57,166 bases of DNA, from positions 1 to 57,166 of the forward strand of contig WHHJ01000004.1 in assembly GCA_014872655.1 (NCBI GenBank). The letters are read 5' to 3'. How positions within the stretch are numbered: position 1 is the first letter of the stretch; the number at the start of each line of letters is the position of its first letter. The notes under the pieces were generated by a model. The model did no database searches and was not told the origin of the DNA. It was given only the letters and a program-made list of their open reading frames with translations. The position numbers and the translations under genes are program-made. The DNA is from Clostridia bacterium (lineage in GTDB: Bacteria > Bacillota > Clostridia > Oscillospirales > UBA644). Shown piece by piece: positions 32,157 to 40,093 of this stretch.

Positions 32157-32399
32157 TTATTGTATTTCTTGTTCCAATGTTTTAAAAATATCATCATCAA
32201 AAAAATCCGTAATGGTCATGTCCAGACCATCGCAAAGCTTTTTGAGGGTAATGACGGATAAATCGCGGCGGCTTTCGCTCATTAAACTGTAAACCGTCGA
32301 CGGGGTAACGCCCGAACGGGTAGCCAGTTCATTGTATTTCATATGTCGTTGTTTACAGATTTTTTGCAGGCGGATCACAATCGCATCTTTAATCGACAT
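32157..32399 (-). CDS. XRE-family helix-turn-helix regulator
   Basis: An 80-residue Cro/CI-type DNA-binding protein: MKYNELATRSGVTPSTVYSLM forms the helix-turn-helix, with LSVITLKKLCDGLDMTITDFF typical of the XRE family, and there is no effector domain. ATG 32399 has GAGGTG upstream. It is divergent from a SLOG-type gene; two 18-bp palindromes with the same core lie between them and are the likely operators, giving autoregulation and control of the partner. Confidence 0.88.
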   Translation of the reverse strand: MSIKDAIVIRLQKICKQRHMKYNELATRSGVTPSTVYSLMSESRRDLSVITLKKLCDGLDMTITDFFDDDIFKTLEQEIQ

Positions 32400-32443
32400 C
32401 TTTTTCACCTCATACAAATTGTATAAAAATATTCGCACAAGCG

Positions 32444-32461
32444 TATACGCACTTGCGTATA
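32444..32461. promoter_or_regulatory. Palindromic operator 1
   Basis: TATACGCACTTGCGTATA, an 18-bp inverted repeat (arms TATACGCA/TGCGTATA). It overlaps the -35 of the rightward promoter. A further half site (CGCACAAGCGTATA) touches its left side at 32434-32447. Confidence 0.75.
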
Positions 32462-32482
32462 AACCAATAATATGTTACAATA
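32454..32482 (+). promoter_or_regulatory. Promoter of the SLOG gene
   Basis: TTGCGT (32454-32459), 17-bp spacer, TACAAT (32477-32482). The -35 is inside operator 1, and operator 2 starts two bases after the -10, so repression would be steric. Confidence 0.65.
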
Positions 32483-32483
32483 A

Positions 32484-32501
32484 TTTACGCAGGTGCGTAA
32501 A
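32484..32501. promoter_or_regulatory. Palindromic operator 2
   Basis: TTTACGCAGGTGCGTAAA, an 18-bp inverted repeat sharing the TACGCA/TGCGTA core with operator 1. Centres are exactly 40 bp apart, about four helical turns, allowing two dimers on one face. Confidence 0.75.
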
Positions 32502-32521
32502 TTATACAGGAGGAAAAGAAA

Positions 32522-32872
32522 ATGAAAATGGCAATTATTGGTTCAAGAGGATTGACGGTTCAAAACTTAAGTCAGTATCTTCCGGAAGGAATTACGCAGA
32601 TCATCTCAGGCGGCGCAAAAGGAATTGATACCTGTGCCAAAGAGTATGCGCAAACAAGTGGAGTCCCACTGACCGAATTTCTGCCTGAATACGAGAAGTA
32701 TGGGCGGAGCGCTCCCTTAAAACGAAATTTACAGATTATAGATCATGCCGATGAGGTGCTGGCTTTTTGGGACGGCCGGTCGAGAGGAACGAAGTTTGTG
32801 ATTGAACAGTGTAAAAAGAAGCATAAAAAGATTACAGTTATTCGGATGCCGTCAGATCGGTCCGTGCAATAA
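32522..32872 (+). CDS. SLOG/DprA-like nucleotide-binding protein (DUF2493-type)
   Basis: A 116-residue Rossmann-like protein. AIIGSRGL at the start, ISGGAKGIDTCAKEYA in the middle and DEVLAFWDGRSRGTKFVIE near the end are the hallmarks of the SLOG superfamily (DprA, YspA, LOG), which bind nucleotides or nucleotide-derived signals or cleave nucleotides. ATG 32522 follows AGGAGG. The gene faces an XRE repressor across paired operators. In other genomes such modules occur in stress or conflict settings; here no effector gene is attached. Confidence 0.82.
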   Translation: MKMAIIGSRGLTVQNLSQYLPEGITQIISGGAKGIDTCAKEYAQTSGVPLTEFLPEYEKYGRSAPLKRNLQIIDHADEVLAFWDGRSRGTKFVIEQCKKKHKKITVIRMPSDRSVQ

Positions 32873-32975
32873 ATATTGGTATAATAAGATGTTATGGGGC
32901 CTGTGCAATGCCTGTTTTTTTGCCCATCCATAAAAAAATGGTAAAATATATGTAAATAAAAAGACAAAAAAACGC

Positions 32976-33004
32976 TTGCAATTTTGTTTCATTTATGGTA
33001 TACT
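32976..33004 (+). promoter_or_regulatory. Promoter of the unknown gene at 33039
   Basis: TTGCAA (32976-32981), 17-bp spacer, TATACT (32999-33004). Confidence 0.7.
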
Positions 33005-33038
33005 GTATGCAGCAAAATAGGTGTGGGAGGTGAGGATT

Positions 33039-33872
33039 TTGTCTGAGCAGTCTTTTTCGATTCAGATGATGGGCGCAGAAGTTCGGGCTTGTTTTTCCGA
33101 GGAGTTTGTTGCGGAGATGGGACGTCAGTTAACCCCGGCACTGCTAACCTATTTTGGGCTGAAACATGTAAATAAAAAAATATCGCTGATTATTTTTGCA
33201 ACGTTTGAGTATCAGGATTTATGGCATGCGGAGAGTATGTATCTGCCGATTTTATATATTCGCGGCCGGGAAGAGGGACTGTTGTGGGTTCGGATTTCGG
33301 TAACGGGTCGAATTTTACAGGACTGTAAGAGTCCCGAGGGCGTTCGGTTTGAGTTATGTGAGAAACTGGATGATAAAGTCCAGTATGTCAACAATCGGCT
33401 TAAGCCGGTGTTGGAAACGATAGAAGACAAAGTCCCCGTCGTTGACGAACCGGCAGGTTCGGTCGGCCAGATGTTTATGTATGAGATGGCGCACCAGATT
33501 TCAGAGGAATTAAAGCGTCTTTTATATATTGATTACGATTGCGATCAGCTGCGGTTTGTGATTTACGGCAATACGCCGGAGCAAACGCATATTTTTGAGT
33601 ATGACCATTATGGCTATACGAAATTGCGGGCAGAACTTTCGGGCGGGCAGTTTTTCGAGTTTTGGATCCGCTGGCATTATATCCCATTAGATTCTCCGGT
33701 TGATATTTTTGATATTATCAATTATGGCAGCACATTGTTTGAGATTTGTACTTCGGTTCCCGCCAGTGTCTTGTTGCAGGCGCGTCAGAGTTCCAATGTG
33801 GATAAGATGTGGATCCCGAAGGCACGTGAGATGTTTTTGGCTAACGGGTGTCGGGCAGCCGAAGCGTTTTGA
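33039..33872 (+). CDS. Hypothetical protein
   Basis: A 277-residue soluble protein with no motif I recognise. It has mixed alpha/beta character, many aromatic residues (FEFWIRWHYIP), and no signal peptide or membrane helix. I choose the TTG start at 33039 because GGGAGGTGAGG lies just upstream; GTG 33021 is in frame but lies before this site. It has its own good promoter and stands between the SLOG gene and the DUF5685 cluster. Confidence 0.65.
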   Translation: MSEQSFSIQMMGAEVRACFSEEFVAEMGRQLTPALLTYFGLKHVNKKISLIIFATFEYQDLWHAESMYLPILYIRGREEGLLWVRISVTGRILQDCKSPEGVRFELCEKLDDKVQYVNNRLKPVLETIEDKVPVVDEPAGSVGQMFMYEMAHQISEELKRLLYIDYDCDQLRFVIYGNTPEQTHIFEYDHYGYTKLRAELSGGQFFEFWIRWHYIPLDSPVDIFDIINYGSTLFEICTSVPASVLLQARQSSNVDKMWIPKAREMFLANGCRAAEAF

Positions 33873-34030
33873 ACCGGTCATGAGGCGGATGCAAATTGCA
33901 TGGCTGCGCGCACAGAGTCGTGATAGTCGGTTTATTTTTTAAAAAGGGTTTGTATTCGTTTACTTCCTTTTTATAAAAAGTTTTATGAGCGGCAGATGCG
34001 GTTGCGGATAAGCAAGGATGTTATTTTTGT

Positions 34031-34057
34031 GAGGGGCCTTGGCAGAGGCCTCTTTTA
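34031..34057 (+). terminator. Terminator after the hypothetical gene
   Basis: GAGGGGCCT (34031-34039) pairs with AGGCCTC (34046-34052), with the extra G residues bulged, followed by TTTTA. The other bases of the 33873-34162 gap hold only the promoter at 34103. Confidence 0.6.
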
Positions 34058-34102
34058 TTATCGAAAAAGATGGGATTTTTTTTGTGATTTTTGTGGGATT
34101 GC

Positions 34103-34130
34103 TTGAAAAAGTTATAAAATGATGTATAAT
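34103..34130 (+). promoter_or_regulatory. Promoter of the DUF5685-DnaJ cluster
   Basis: TTGAAA (34103-34108), 16-bp spacer, TATAAT (34125-34130). Confidence 0.7.
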
Positions 34131-34162
34131 AGTGCTATACGAGTGGGGTTGGGAGTAGAAAT

Positions 34163-34996
34163 ATGTTTGGGTACATTGTGGCCAATATCAAGGCCCTTTC
34201 GGAGGAACAGAAAAAAGTTTATAAGTCTTATTATTGCGGTTTATGTCGCAGTTTGCGGCTTCGCCACGGCTTTGGCAGCCGCAGTACGCTTTCGTTTGAT
34301 ATGACGTTTCTGGCCGTATTGCTGAGCGGCGTTTATGCAGACCGTCCGGAGCAACCGGGGCAGGAGAAATGTTTCTTGCACCCGATTCGCGCACATGACT
34401 ATTTGGACAGCAGCCTGGTCGATTATGCGGCAGATATGAACATTCTGCTCAGTTACTACCACTTTTTAGATGATTGGAAAGATGACCGTAATATCGCGGC
34501 GGCGGCACGCTGTGGCTGTATGCGTTCGGATGTTGAGAAGACAGCAAACGCGCATCCTCGGCAGTCTGCGGCGTTGCGGGATGGTTTAGCGCAGCTTTCT
34601 CAGTATGAGCAGGCCGGGGAGTTAAATCCGGATCTTCCGGCTGAGTGTTTTGGCCGTATTATGGCGGAGATTTTCACGCCGTATGAGGACGAAAAGGCTC
34701 CGTTGCTGCGCCGGTTTGGATCGGATTTAGGGAAATTTATTTATATCATGGATGCTTGTATGGATTTAAAATCCGATTTAAAACATGCGCGGTATAATCC
34801 GTTGGTCGGAAGTTCTTCGTCCCTGTTTCGACCCATTTTAGATACGCTCTTGTATGCCTGTACGGACAGTTTTCGGGCATTGCAGGTAACGCAGCATGTG
34901 GAGATTATTGAAAATGTGCTGTATTCCGGTGTTTGGAGCAGATATGAAGTAAGAGAAAAAAGAAAGGAACATCAACATGGTTCAGGATCCGTATAA
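34163..34996 (+). CDS. DUF5685 family protein
   Basis: A 277-residue protein with the family opening MFGYIVANIKALSEEQKKVYKSYYCGLCRSL (seen as MFGYI, YKSYYCGLC) and DMTFLAVLLSGVYAD. Conserved Cys residues (CGLC, KCFLHP) and His/Asp positions (YYHFLDDWKDD) suggest metal binding or an all-helical enzyme fold. Its start has GGGAG upstream, and its 3' end overlaps the dnaJ-like gene by 20 bases, so the pair is co-translated. The family is common in Clostridia next to J-domain proteins. Role unknown. Confidence 0.82.
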   Translation: MFGYIVANIKALSEEQKKVYKSYYCGLCRSLRLRHGFGSRSTLSFDMTFLAVLLSGVYADRPEQPGQEKCFLHPIRAHDYLDSSLVDYAADMNILLSYYHFLDDWKDDRNIAAAARCGCMRSDVEKTANAHPRQSAALRDGLAQLSQYEQAGELNPDLPAECFGRIMAEIFTPYEDEKAPLLRRFGSDLGKFIYIMDACMDLKSDLKHARYNPLVGSSSSLFRPILDTLLYACTDSFRALQVTQHVEIIENVLYSGVWSRYEVREKRKEHQHGSGSV

Positions 34997-35615
34997 AGTG
35001 CTTGGGGTGGCGCCGGGCGCATCGGAGGCAGAAGTGACAAAGGCGTATCGCAAATTGGCTAAAAAGTATCATCCCGATTTAAATCCGGGCGATGCAAATG
35101 CCGCCAAAAAAATGAGTGAAATCAATGAAGCCTATGATATGATCAAAAACGGCACCACTGCCGGCAGGTCGTCTTCTGCAGGCAGCTCCTATGGCGGATA
35201 CGGGCCCGGCTTTGATCCGTTTGGCGGATATGGGCGGGCAGCTTCCGGACGTCAGTATTCTTCATATGATGTGGTACGGCATTATTTGTCTCGAAATTGT
35301 TATAAAGAAGCGCTGAACGTTTTGCAGGGGATTCAGGACCGGACGGCACAGTGGTATTGTTACAGTGCCATTGCGCATTACGGTCTGGGCAATACCATTA
35401 CCGCTACGCAGCATGCCCAGACGGCCGTTAATATGGACCCGCAAAATCCGCAGTATCAGCAAGTATACGATCAGATACAGAGCGGCGGGCGTATTTATGC
35501 GGGGCGTTCTGTAGAGTATGGTTCGATGTTTGGCAATATTCCTCGGTGGTGCTGGTGGATTTGTGCGCTGAATGCCTGTGCGCCTTGCTGCGGATTTCGT
35601 TTTTGCTGTATTTAA
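34977..35615 (+). CDS. J-domain protein with Cys/Trp-rich C-terminus
   Basis: A 212-residue DnaJ-like co-chaperone: a J domain (residues 3-60, with the HPD motif in KKYHPDLNPG), a Gly/Ser/Tyr-rich linker (about 62-92), a TPR-like helical region (about 95-165) and a C-terminus rich in Trp and Cys (RWCWWICALNACAPCCGFRFCC) that may insert in the membrane or bind metal. It lacks the DnaJ zinc-finger and substrate domains, so it is a specialised partner of DnaK. It overlaps the DUF5685 gene, and a zinc-ribbon gene follows after 12 bases. Confidence 0.88.
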   Translation: MVQDPYKVLGVAPGASEAEVTKAYRKLAKKYHPDLNPGDANAAKKMSEINEAYDMIKNGTTAGRSSSAGSSYGGYGPGFDPFGGYGRAASGRQYSSYDVVRHYLSRNCYKEALNVLQGIQDRTAQWYCYSAIAHYGLGNTITATQHAQTAVNMDPQNPQYQQVYDQIQSGGRIYAGRSVEYGSMFGNIPRWCWWICALNACAPCCGFRFCCI

Positions 35616-35627
35616 AGGAGGCCTTTT

Positions 35628-36029
35628 ATGGGTAAATTCAAACAAAAACTTGCCCGGTTCATGTCGGGACGATATGGGATTGACCGTCTTTATTATATCT
35701 TATTTGGTGTTTTTATCTTTTTTGTGTTTTTGAGTATTTTATTCAGCCGCTGGTTTTCGGTGGTTGCGTGGATTGCGGTTATTTATGCCTTTTTCCGCGT
35801 TTTTTCGCGCAATATTGCGGCGCGTCAAAAAGAGAATGCAGTCGTGTTGGGATTTTTTGGATCAATCCGTCAGTTTTTTCTGCGTACCGCGCACCGGATT
35901 CGGGATCATAAGACCAAAAGGTATCGGAAATGTCCGCACTGTAAAACGGTTTTAAAACTGCCTTATCAGAAAGGGAGCCATACGGTCAAATGTCCGGTAT
36001 GTTCTCACCGTTTTGATGTAAAGTTTTGA
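35628..36029 (+). CDS. Membrane protein with C-terminal zinc ribbon
   Basis: A 133-residue protein with two membrane helices (about 22-40 and 42-60), a basic stretch and a C-terminal zinc ribbon (CPHCKTVLKLPYQKG then CPVCSHRF). ATG 35628 follows AAAGGAGG. As third gene of the DUF5685-DnaJ unit it probably works with the J-domain protein at the membrane; this is inferred from position only. Confidence 0.75.
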   Translation: MGKFKQKLARFMSGRYGIDRLYYILFGVFIFFVFLSILFSRWFSVVAWIAVIYAFFRVFSRNIAARQKENAVVLGFFGSIRQFFLRTAHRIRDHKTKRYRKCPHCKTVLKLPYQKGSHTVKCPVCSHRFDVKF

Positions 36030-36065
36030 GCCCGCAGAAGGTCGAATTTGTTTGTGTAAATACGA

Positions 36066-36098
36066 AAACAGGCTGTTCTTTGCGCAGTCTGTTTTTTT
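36066..36098 (+). terminator. Terminator of the DUF5685-DnaJ cluster
   Basis: AAACAGGCTG (36066-36075) pairs with CAGTCTGTTT (36085-36094), including one G-U pair, then TTTT. Confidence 0.75.
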
Positions 36099-36163
36099 AT
36101 TGTGTAACTTGTCTAAAAAATCGGACAGTTTTTTATAATATACAGGGAAAATGTTTTTTTTAC

Positions 36164-36192
36164 TTGCTATTAGCCTGCTTTTGTGATATACT
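36164..36192 (+). promoter_or_regulatory. Promoter of the sugar isomerase gene
   Basis: TTGCTA (36164-36169), 17-bp spacer, TATACT (36187-36192). Confidence 0.7.
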
Positions 36193-36226
36193 GGTATCAA
36201 AGACGATATCCTGGGGAGGAAAGTAC

Positions 36227-36991
36227 ATGTTAAAACTCGGACTTCAGACCTATACGGTACGGGAGGAAATGGACAACGATCTCGTCAAAACGCTCCGGAA
36301 AATCCGGCAAATCGGATATGACGGTGTGGAATTATGCAGTTTTTACGGACACAGCGGAGAAGAACTTCGTCAGATTGTGGAGTCTGAGGGATTGGAGTTG
36401 ATCTCCGTTAGTTTTCAGATACAAGATGTCATTCACGATTGTAAGCGGGAGATGCGGCAAATTGCTCAGACGGGGGCGCCGTATGCCGTGATCCCGTATA
36501 TGCCGCCGGAAAAGCGATATGGGCAGCCGGAATGGGAACAGACGCTGGCCGATATTCGCACGATCAGTAAAGAATGTGCCAAAAACGGGGTTCAGTTGTT
36601 GTATCACAACCATGATTTTGAGTTTCATAAGCAGGACGGGATCTATGATTACGACCGTTTATTGCAAGCCTTTCAGCCCGGCGAATTGATGGCGGAGTTG
36701 GACGTCTGTTGGCTTTCTGTCAGCGGATTGAGTCCTGTCAAACAGTTGCGCAAACTCAGCAGAAGGGTTCCGTTGGTGCATGTCAAAGATTACGAGGGAC
36801 GTCCGGATTTTGACACGTTCCATTTTTGTGCCGTCGGCAACGGCGTGATAGAATTTTCTTCTGTGATCAAAGCTGCGCATATGGCGGGTGCGGAGTGGAT
36901 TATTGTGGAACAGGATCAACCGGAGGACGGGAAAACTCCGTTTGAATGTGTGCAGATGAGTTATGATTATCTGAAAAAAACGGCATTCTAA
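36227..36991 (+). CDS. Sugar phosphate isomerase/epimerase (xylose isomerase-like TIM barrel)
   Basis: A 254-residue TIM-barrel protein of the AP-endonuclease-2 superfamily. Metal ligands are expected in YHNHDFEF, ELDVCWLS, VHVKDYEGR and the C-terminal VEQDQ, matching the IolE/IolI-type pattern. ATG 36227 follows GGGGAGGAAAG; the open frame runs back to 36026 but that part crosses the terminator and promoter. It forms a single-gene unit between the DnaJ cluster and a dockerin protein. The natural sugar is not evident. Confidence 0.85.
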   Translation: MLKLGLQTYTVREEMDNDLVKTLRKIRQIGYDGVELCSFYGHSGEELRQIVESEGLELISVSFQIQDVIHDCKREMRQIAQTGAPYAVIPYMPPEKRYGQPEWEQTLADIRTISKECAKNGVQLLYHNHDFEFHKQDGIYDYDRLLQAFQPGELMAELDVCWLSVSGLSPVKQLRKLSRRVPLVHVKDYEGRPDFDTFHFCAVGNGVIEFSSVIKAAHMAGAEWIIVEQDQPEDGKTPFECVQMSYDYLKKTAF

Positions 36992-37048
36992 AAGACGGAC
37001 TTTGGGCAAAAGTCTTTTTGGAATAGATAAAAAACAGGAGGGTTCAAA

Positions 37049-37855
37049 ATGGTGCGAAAGTTGTTTGGCATTGGTTTGGCGTTGGCGTTGTTGTTTTCTT
37101 GTTGTATTGCCGGTATGGCGGAGGAAACGACTGTTACCCGGGAGGATTTAGTGGCATATGTTCAGGATAGCAGGGATTTAGTGGTTCGCCTGTCAACCCT
37201 GGAGCAAACGCGGCAGAATCCTGTGTATACGGAATTTTTAAGTATTTGTGATGAAATTTTAGGCGGTGCGATCGACGATACCAGCCTCAGTATGAACGAA
37301 AAAGCAGACATTTTTAATACGATTTATCTGAGTGCCTTATATGAGCTGAAAATCGGCGCCGGATGCTTGTTAATACTTGGGGAGCGCGCAGCTGAAAAGG
37401 AGATGTCCTCCGATATTCAGGCTTGGGATTATGACGAGCAGACGATCCAGGCCTATAAACTGGAGTATGATTTTATCGTAAACAGTCCTAAACAATACGA
37501 TTTTAATCAAATGACCGATGTACAAGGTCAGCAATTTGTAGCAGATTTTGAAGAGTTGCTGCAATATGAGATCCATGCCAATGAATGGGGTCGGTATGGG
37601 GATATGACCGGTGACAACAAAGTCAGTTTGGCCGATGTTATGCTGTTAGCCCGGACCGTCGTAAGCGGAGGTGGGTTGGCGGACGAGATTGCGTTTCGAA
37701 AGGCGGATTTGACGGCTGACGGAGTGGTGTCTTTGTCCGATGTTTTGTGGATGGCGCGCGGAGTTTTGGGTTCTGTTCCGTTAGGGCTGTATGTTTTTGA
37801 ACGGGATCACGGCGAGTTGTTCCCGGATATCAGCACGGTACTTCCTCTTGTATAA
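37049..37855 (+). CDS. Secreted protein with type-I dockerin domain
   Basis: A 268-residue exported protein: signal peptide (about 1-25, cut near GMAEE), a helical N-terminal module of about 160 residues with no recognised family, then a dockerin made of two calcium-loop repeats (GDMTGDNKVSLADVMLLAR and ADLTADGVVSLSDVLWMAR, about 188-250). Dockerins bind cohesins on scaffoldins. No cohesin or glycoside hydrolase gene is in the window, so it may be a stand-alone cell-surface adaptor. ATG 37049 follows AGGAGGG. Confidence 0.82.
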   Translation: MVRKLFGIGLALALLFSCCIAGMAEETTVTREDLVAYVQDSRDLVVRLSTLEQTRQNPVYTEFLSICDEILGGAIDDTSLSMNEKADIFNTIYLSALYELKIGAGCLLILGERAAEKEMSSDIQAWDYDEQTIQAYKLEYDFIVNSPKQYDFNQMTDVQGQQFVADFEELLQYEIHANEWGRYGDMTGDNKVSLADVMLLARTVVSGGGLADEIAFRKADLTADGVVSLSDVLWMARGVLGSVPLGLYVFERDHGELFPDISTVLPLV

Positions 37856-37908
37856 GTATACAGAGCCTTGTTGTATAAGAATGATATCATTTTATTGGTA
37901 AAAGGCTT

Positions 37909-37939
37909 AAAATCTGCCCTGTTGCGGGGCAGATTTTTT
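37909..37939 (+). terminator. Terminator after the dockerin gene
   Basis: AAAATCTGCCC (37909-37919) pairs with GGGCAGATTTT (37927-37937), followed by further T. The rest of the gap to 38158 holds the putP promoter and no gene. Confidence 0.88.
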
Positions 37940-38050
37940 GTTTCAAGGCAAAGAGGGACAGCTGGTTTAAATCAATGAATGATCGGTTTTTCGCGTTCCG
38001 TGCTCTTTAAAAAGAAGTTGGCTTTTGGGCGGTTTTTCACCGTCTCGGAC

Positions 38051-38080
38051 TTGACAACATTTAGGCAGATATTGTATAAT
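38051..38080 (+). promoter_or_regulatory. Promoter of putP
   Basis: TTGACA (38051-38056), 18-bp spacer, TATAAT (38075-38080). Confidence 0.8.
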
Positions 38081-38158
38081 AAAACATATATTTTAAAACC
38101 ATGAGTTTTTAAAAGCATCAGGTTTTGCTTCAGCAAGGCGGCAGAAAGGGTAGTGACA

Positions 38159-39661
38159 ATGAACGGAGAAGTTTTGGCATTTATTTTGTATTTTGTTGTG
38201 GTGCTCGGGATTGGAATCTTTTTCTTTTTCCGGTCTCGCGGCGGCGGCGAGAAAGAGTATTTTTTAGGCGGACGTTCCATGGGGCCGTGGGTAACGGCAA
38301 TGAGTGCGCAGGCATCGGATATGTCGGCGTGGCTGTTGATGGGGTTACCGGGCAGTATTTTGGCGTTTGGCCTGGGACAGGTATGGATTGGGATCGGACT
38401 GGTTTTAGGTACGGCGGCTAACTGGATTTTTGTAGCCCGTCGTTTACGTCGATTTTCGAAAGCAGCCAATGATTCCATTACGTTGCCGCAGTATTTTACA
38501 AACCGGTTTATGTCGAATAACCGCGGCTTACAAGTAATTAGCGCGATTATTTTTCTGGTATTCTTTACGGTCTATGTGGCATCCGGCTTTGTGGCGGGAA
38601 CGAAAGTTTTTGTTACGGTATTCCCCAGCTTGGATGTGCAGTGGGCGATGATCCTTTTTGCTGCCATTATTTTATTGTATACATTTTTAGGCGGATTTAA
38701 AGCCGTTTGCTGGACGGACTTTTTTCAGGGAATGCTGATGTTGGTGGCATTGCTTGCTGTGCCGATTGTGTTGGTTTGCGGCGGTCAGACTTTTGATTCC
38801 GCGGCTTTATCCACTGTTTACACCGGTGCGGACGGTACGGCATATGCGTTTACCCCCAATTTGTTCAGCGCCAGCTGGCAGGAAGTCGTTTCCGGTTTAG
38901 TTTGGGGATTGGGATATTTTGGCATGCCGCATATCCTGGTTCGTTTTATGTCCATCAAAAAATCTTCCATGATTAAAAAATCGGCAACCATTGCCATTAT
39001 CTGGGTCATTCTTTCATTGGGTTCCGCGATTGCGCTGGCTATTTTGGGCCGTATGATTCTGGGCGGTGAACTTTTGCCGAGCGGGGCACAGGATACGGTC
39101 TTTATCGTATTTGTCAGACGGTTATTCCCGTCCTTTATTGCCGGTTTGCTGATGTCTGCGATCATTGCCGCGTCGATGTCTACGGCAGACAGTCAGTTGT
39201 TGGTGGCCTCTTCTTCCTTTACCAGTGACATTTACAAACCGCTAATCCGCAAAAAAGCGTCGGATAAAGAATTGTTATGGGTCGGCCGTTTGGTTGTACT
39301 GATTGTGGCTGTCGTTGCTTATTTCATCGCATCCAGTAAGGCACAGGGCGCGCAGGCGATTATGGACTTGGTTGAAAATGCTTGGGCCGGTTTTGGCTCT
39401 GCCTTCGGTCCGGTTGTCATTCTGTCCGTATTCTGGAAGCGGATTACTTATAAAGGTGCGGTTGCCGGCGTGGTTGGCGGCGCTGTTGTTGACGTATTGT
39501 GGCTGGCGTTTTTATCTTCACCAACGGGTATTTATGAGTTGTTGCCCGGTTTTGTTGCCGGTTTGCTCTGCTGCATTGTCGGTTCCTTGTTGGATCACAA
39601 GCCGTCTGCCGAAGTGCTTGCTGTTTACGAACGTGCAACAGCACAACAGGACGAAGATTAA
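38159..39661 (+). CDS. putP: Sodium/proline symporter
   Basis: A 500-residue member of the sodium:solute symporter family with about 13 membrane helices, importing proline with sodium. The FLGGRSMGPWVTAMSAQASDMSAWLLMGLPG segment (seen as GGRSMG, SAQASDMSAW) and the later SAIIAASMSTADSQLLVASSS are hallmarks of PutP. ATG 38159 is preferred since AGAAAGGG is 8 bases upstream; GTG 38153 is too close. It forms a single-gene unit between a strong promoter and a perfect terminator. Confidence 0.93.
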   Translation: MNGEVLAFILYFVVVLGIGIFFFFRSRGGGEKEYFLGGRSMGPWVTAMSAQASDMSAWLLMGLPGSILAFGLGQVWIGIGLVLGTAANWIFVARRLRRFSKAANDSITLPQYFTNRFMSNNRGLQVISAIIFLVFFTVYVASGFVAGTKVFVTVFPSLDVQWAMILFAAIILLYTFLGGFKAVCWTDFFQGMLMLVALLAVPIVLVCGGQTFDSAALSTVYTGADGTAYAFTPNLFSASWQEVVSGLVWGLGYFGMPHILVRFMSIKKSSMIKKSATIAIIWVILSLGSAIALAILGRMILGGELLPSGAQDTVFIVFVRRLFPSFIAGLLMSAIIAASMSTADSQLLVASSSFTSDIYKPLIRKKASDKELLWVGRLVVLIVAVVAYFIASSKAQGAQAIMDLVENAWAGFGSAFGPVVILSVFWKRITYKGAVAGVVGGAVVDVLWLAFLSSPTGIYELLPGFVAGLLCCIVGSLLDHKPSAEVLAVYERATAQQDED

Positions 39662-39695
39662 GTTGCATTTTGCTAAATTTTAATAAATCGAAGAT

Positions 39696-39735
39696 TTTTA
39701 AGAGGAGCGATCTTTTTGCGCCTCTTAAAATTTTT
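39696..39735 (+). terminator. Terminator after putP
   Basis: TTTTAAGAGG (39696-39705) pairs perfectly with CCTCTTAAAA (39721-39730), then TTTTT. Between 39736 and 40093 I see only the promoter of the next gene in AT-rich sequence. Confidence 0.88.
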
Positions 39736-39948
39736 GTATAGAATGATTTGGTTGTTTTTCTGTGCTAAAATTGGTAGATCATGGATAAAAGAATGGATTA
39801 GCTTGTTTATATAAAGTAGATGCACGCCATTTGGATAGAACTGGTTTTCGTTGATAGGTAAAATGGTCTTTTCTTTTGATAAGTTTTTTATAAATCGTAA
39901 AAGAAATTGGTAAAAAACTCAAAAAGGCAAAAAAGTTTGATTTGGCCC

Positions 39949-39977
39949 TTGAAATATATCTAAAAATGATGTACAAT
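39949..39977 (+). promoter_or_regulatory. Promoter of the surface protein gene
   Basis: TTGAAA (39949-39954), 17-bp spacer, TACAAT (39972-39977), giving a leader of about 110 bases. Confidence 0.7.
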
Positions 39978-40093
39978 ATGTACTGAGTGATTCTGAATGC
40001 TTTTTCTGTGTAATTTTATGCAAAAAAGATTGTTTTGGAACCAAAGAGATCCGAGTAGATTTTTACTTGGGAAAATAAAAGGAGGGCCTTGTT

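Noticed and set aside
31856..32200. A 114-codon minus-strand frame behind the XRE gene
   Set aside because: It crosses two hairpin terminators and overlaps the XRE gene. The middle part is mildly protein-like, but no family or ribosome site was found, so it is at most a relic.
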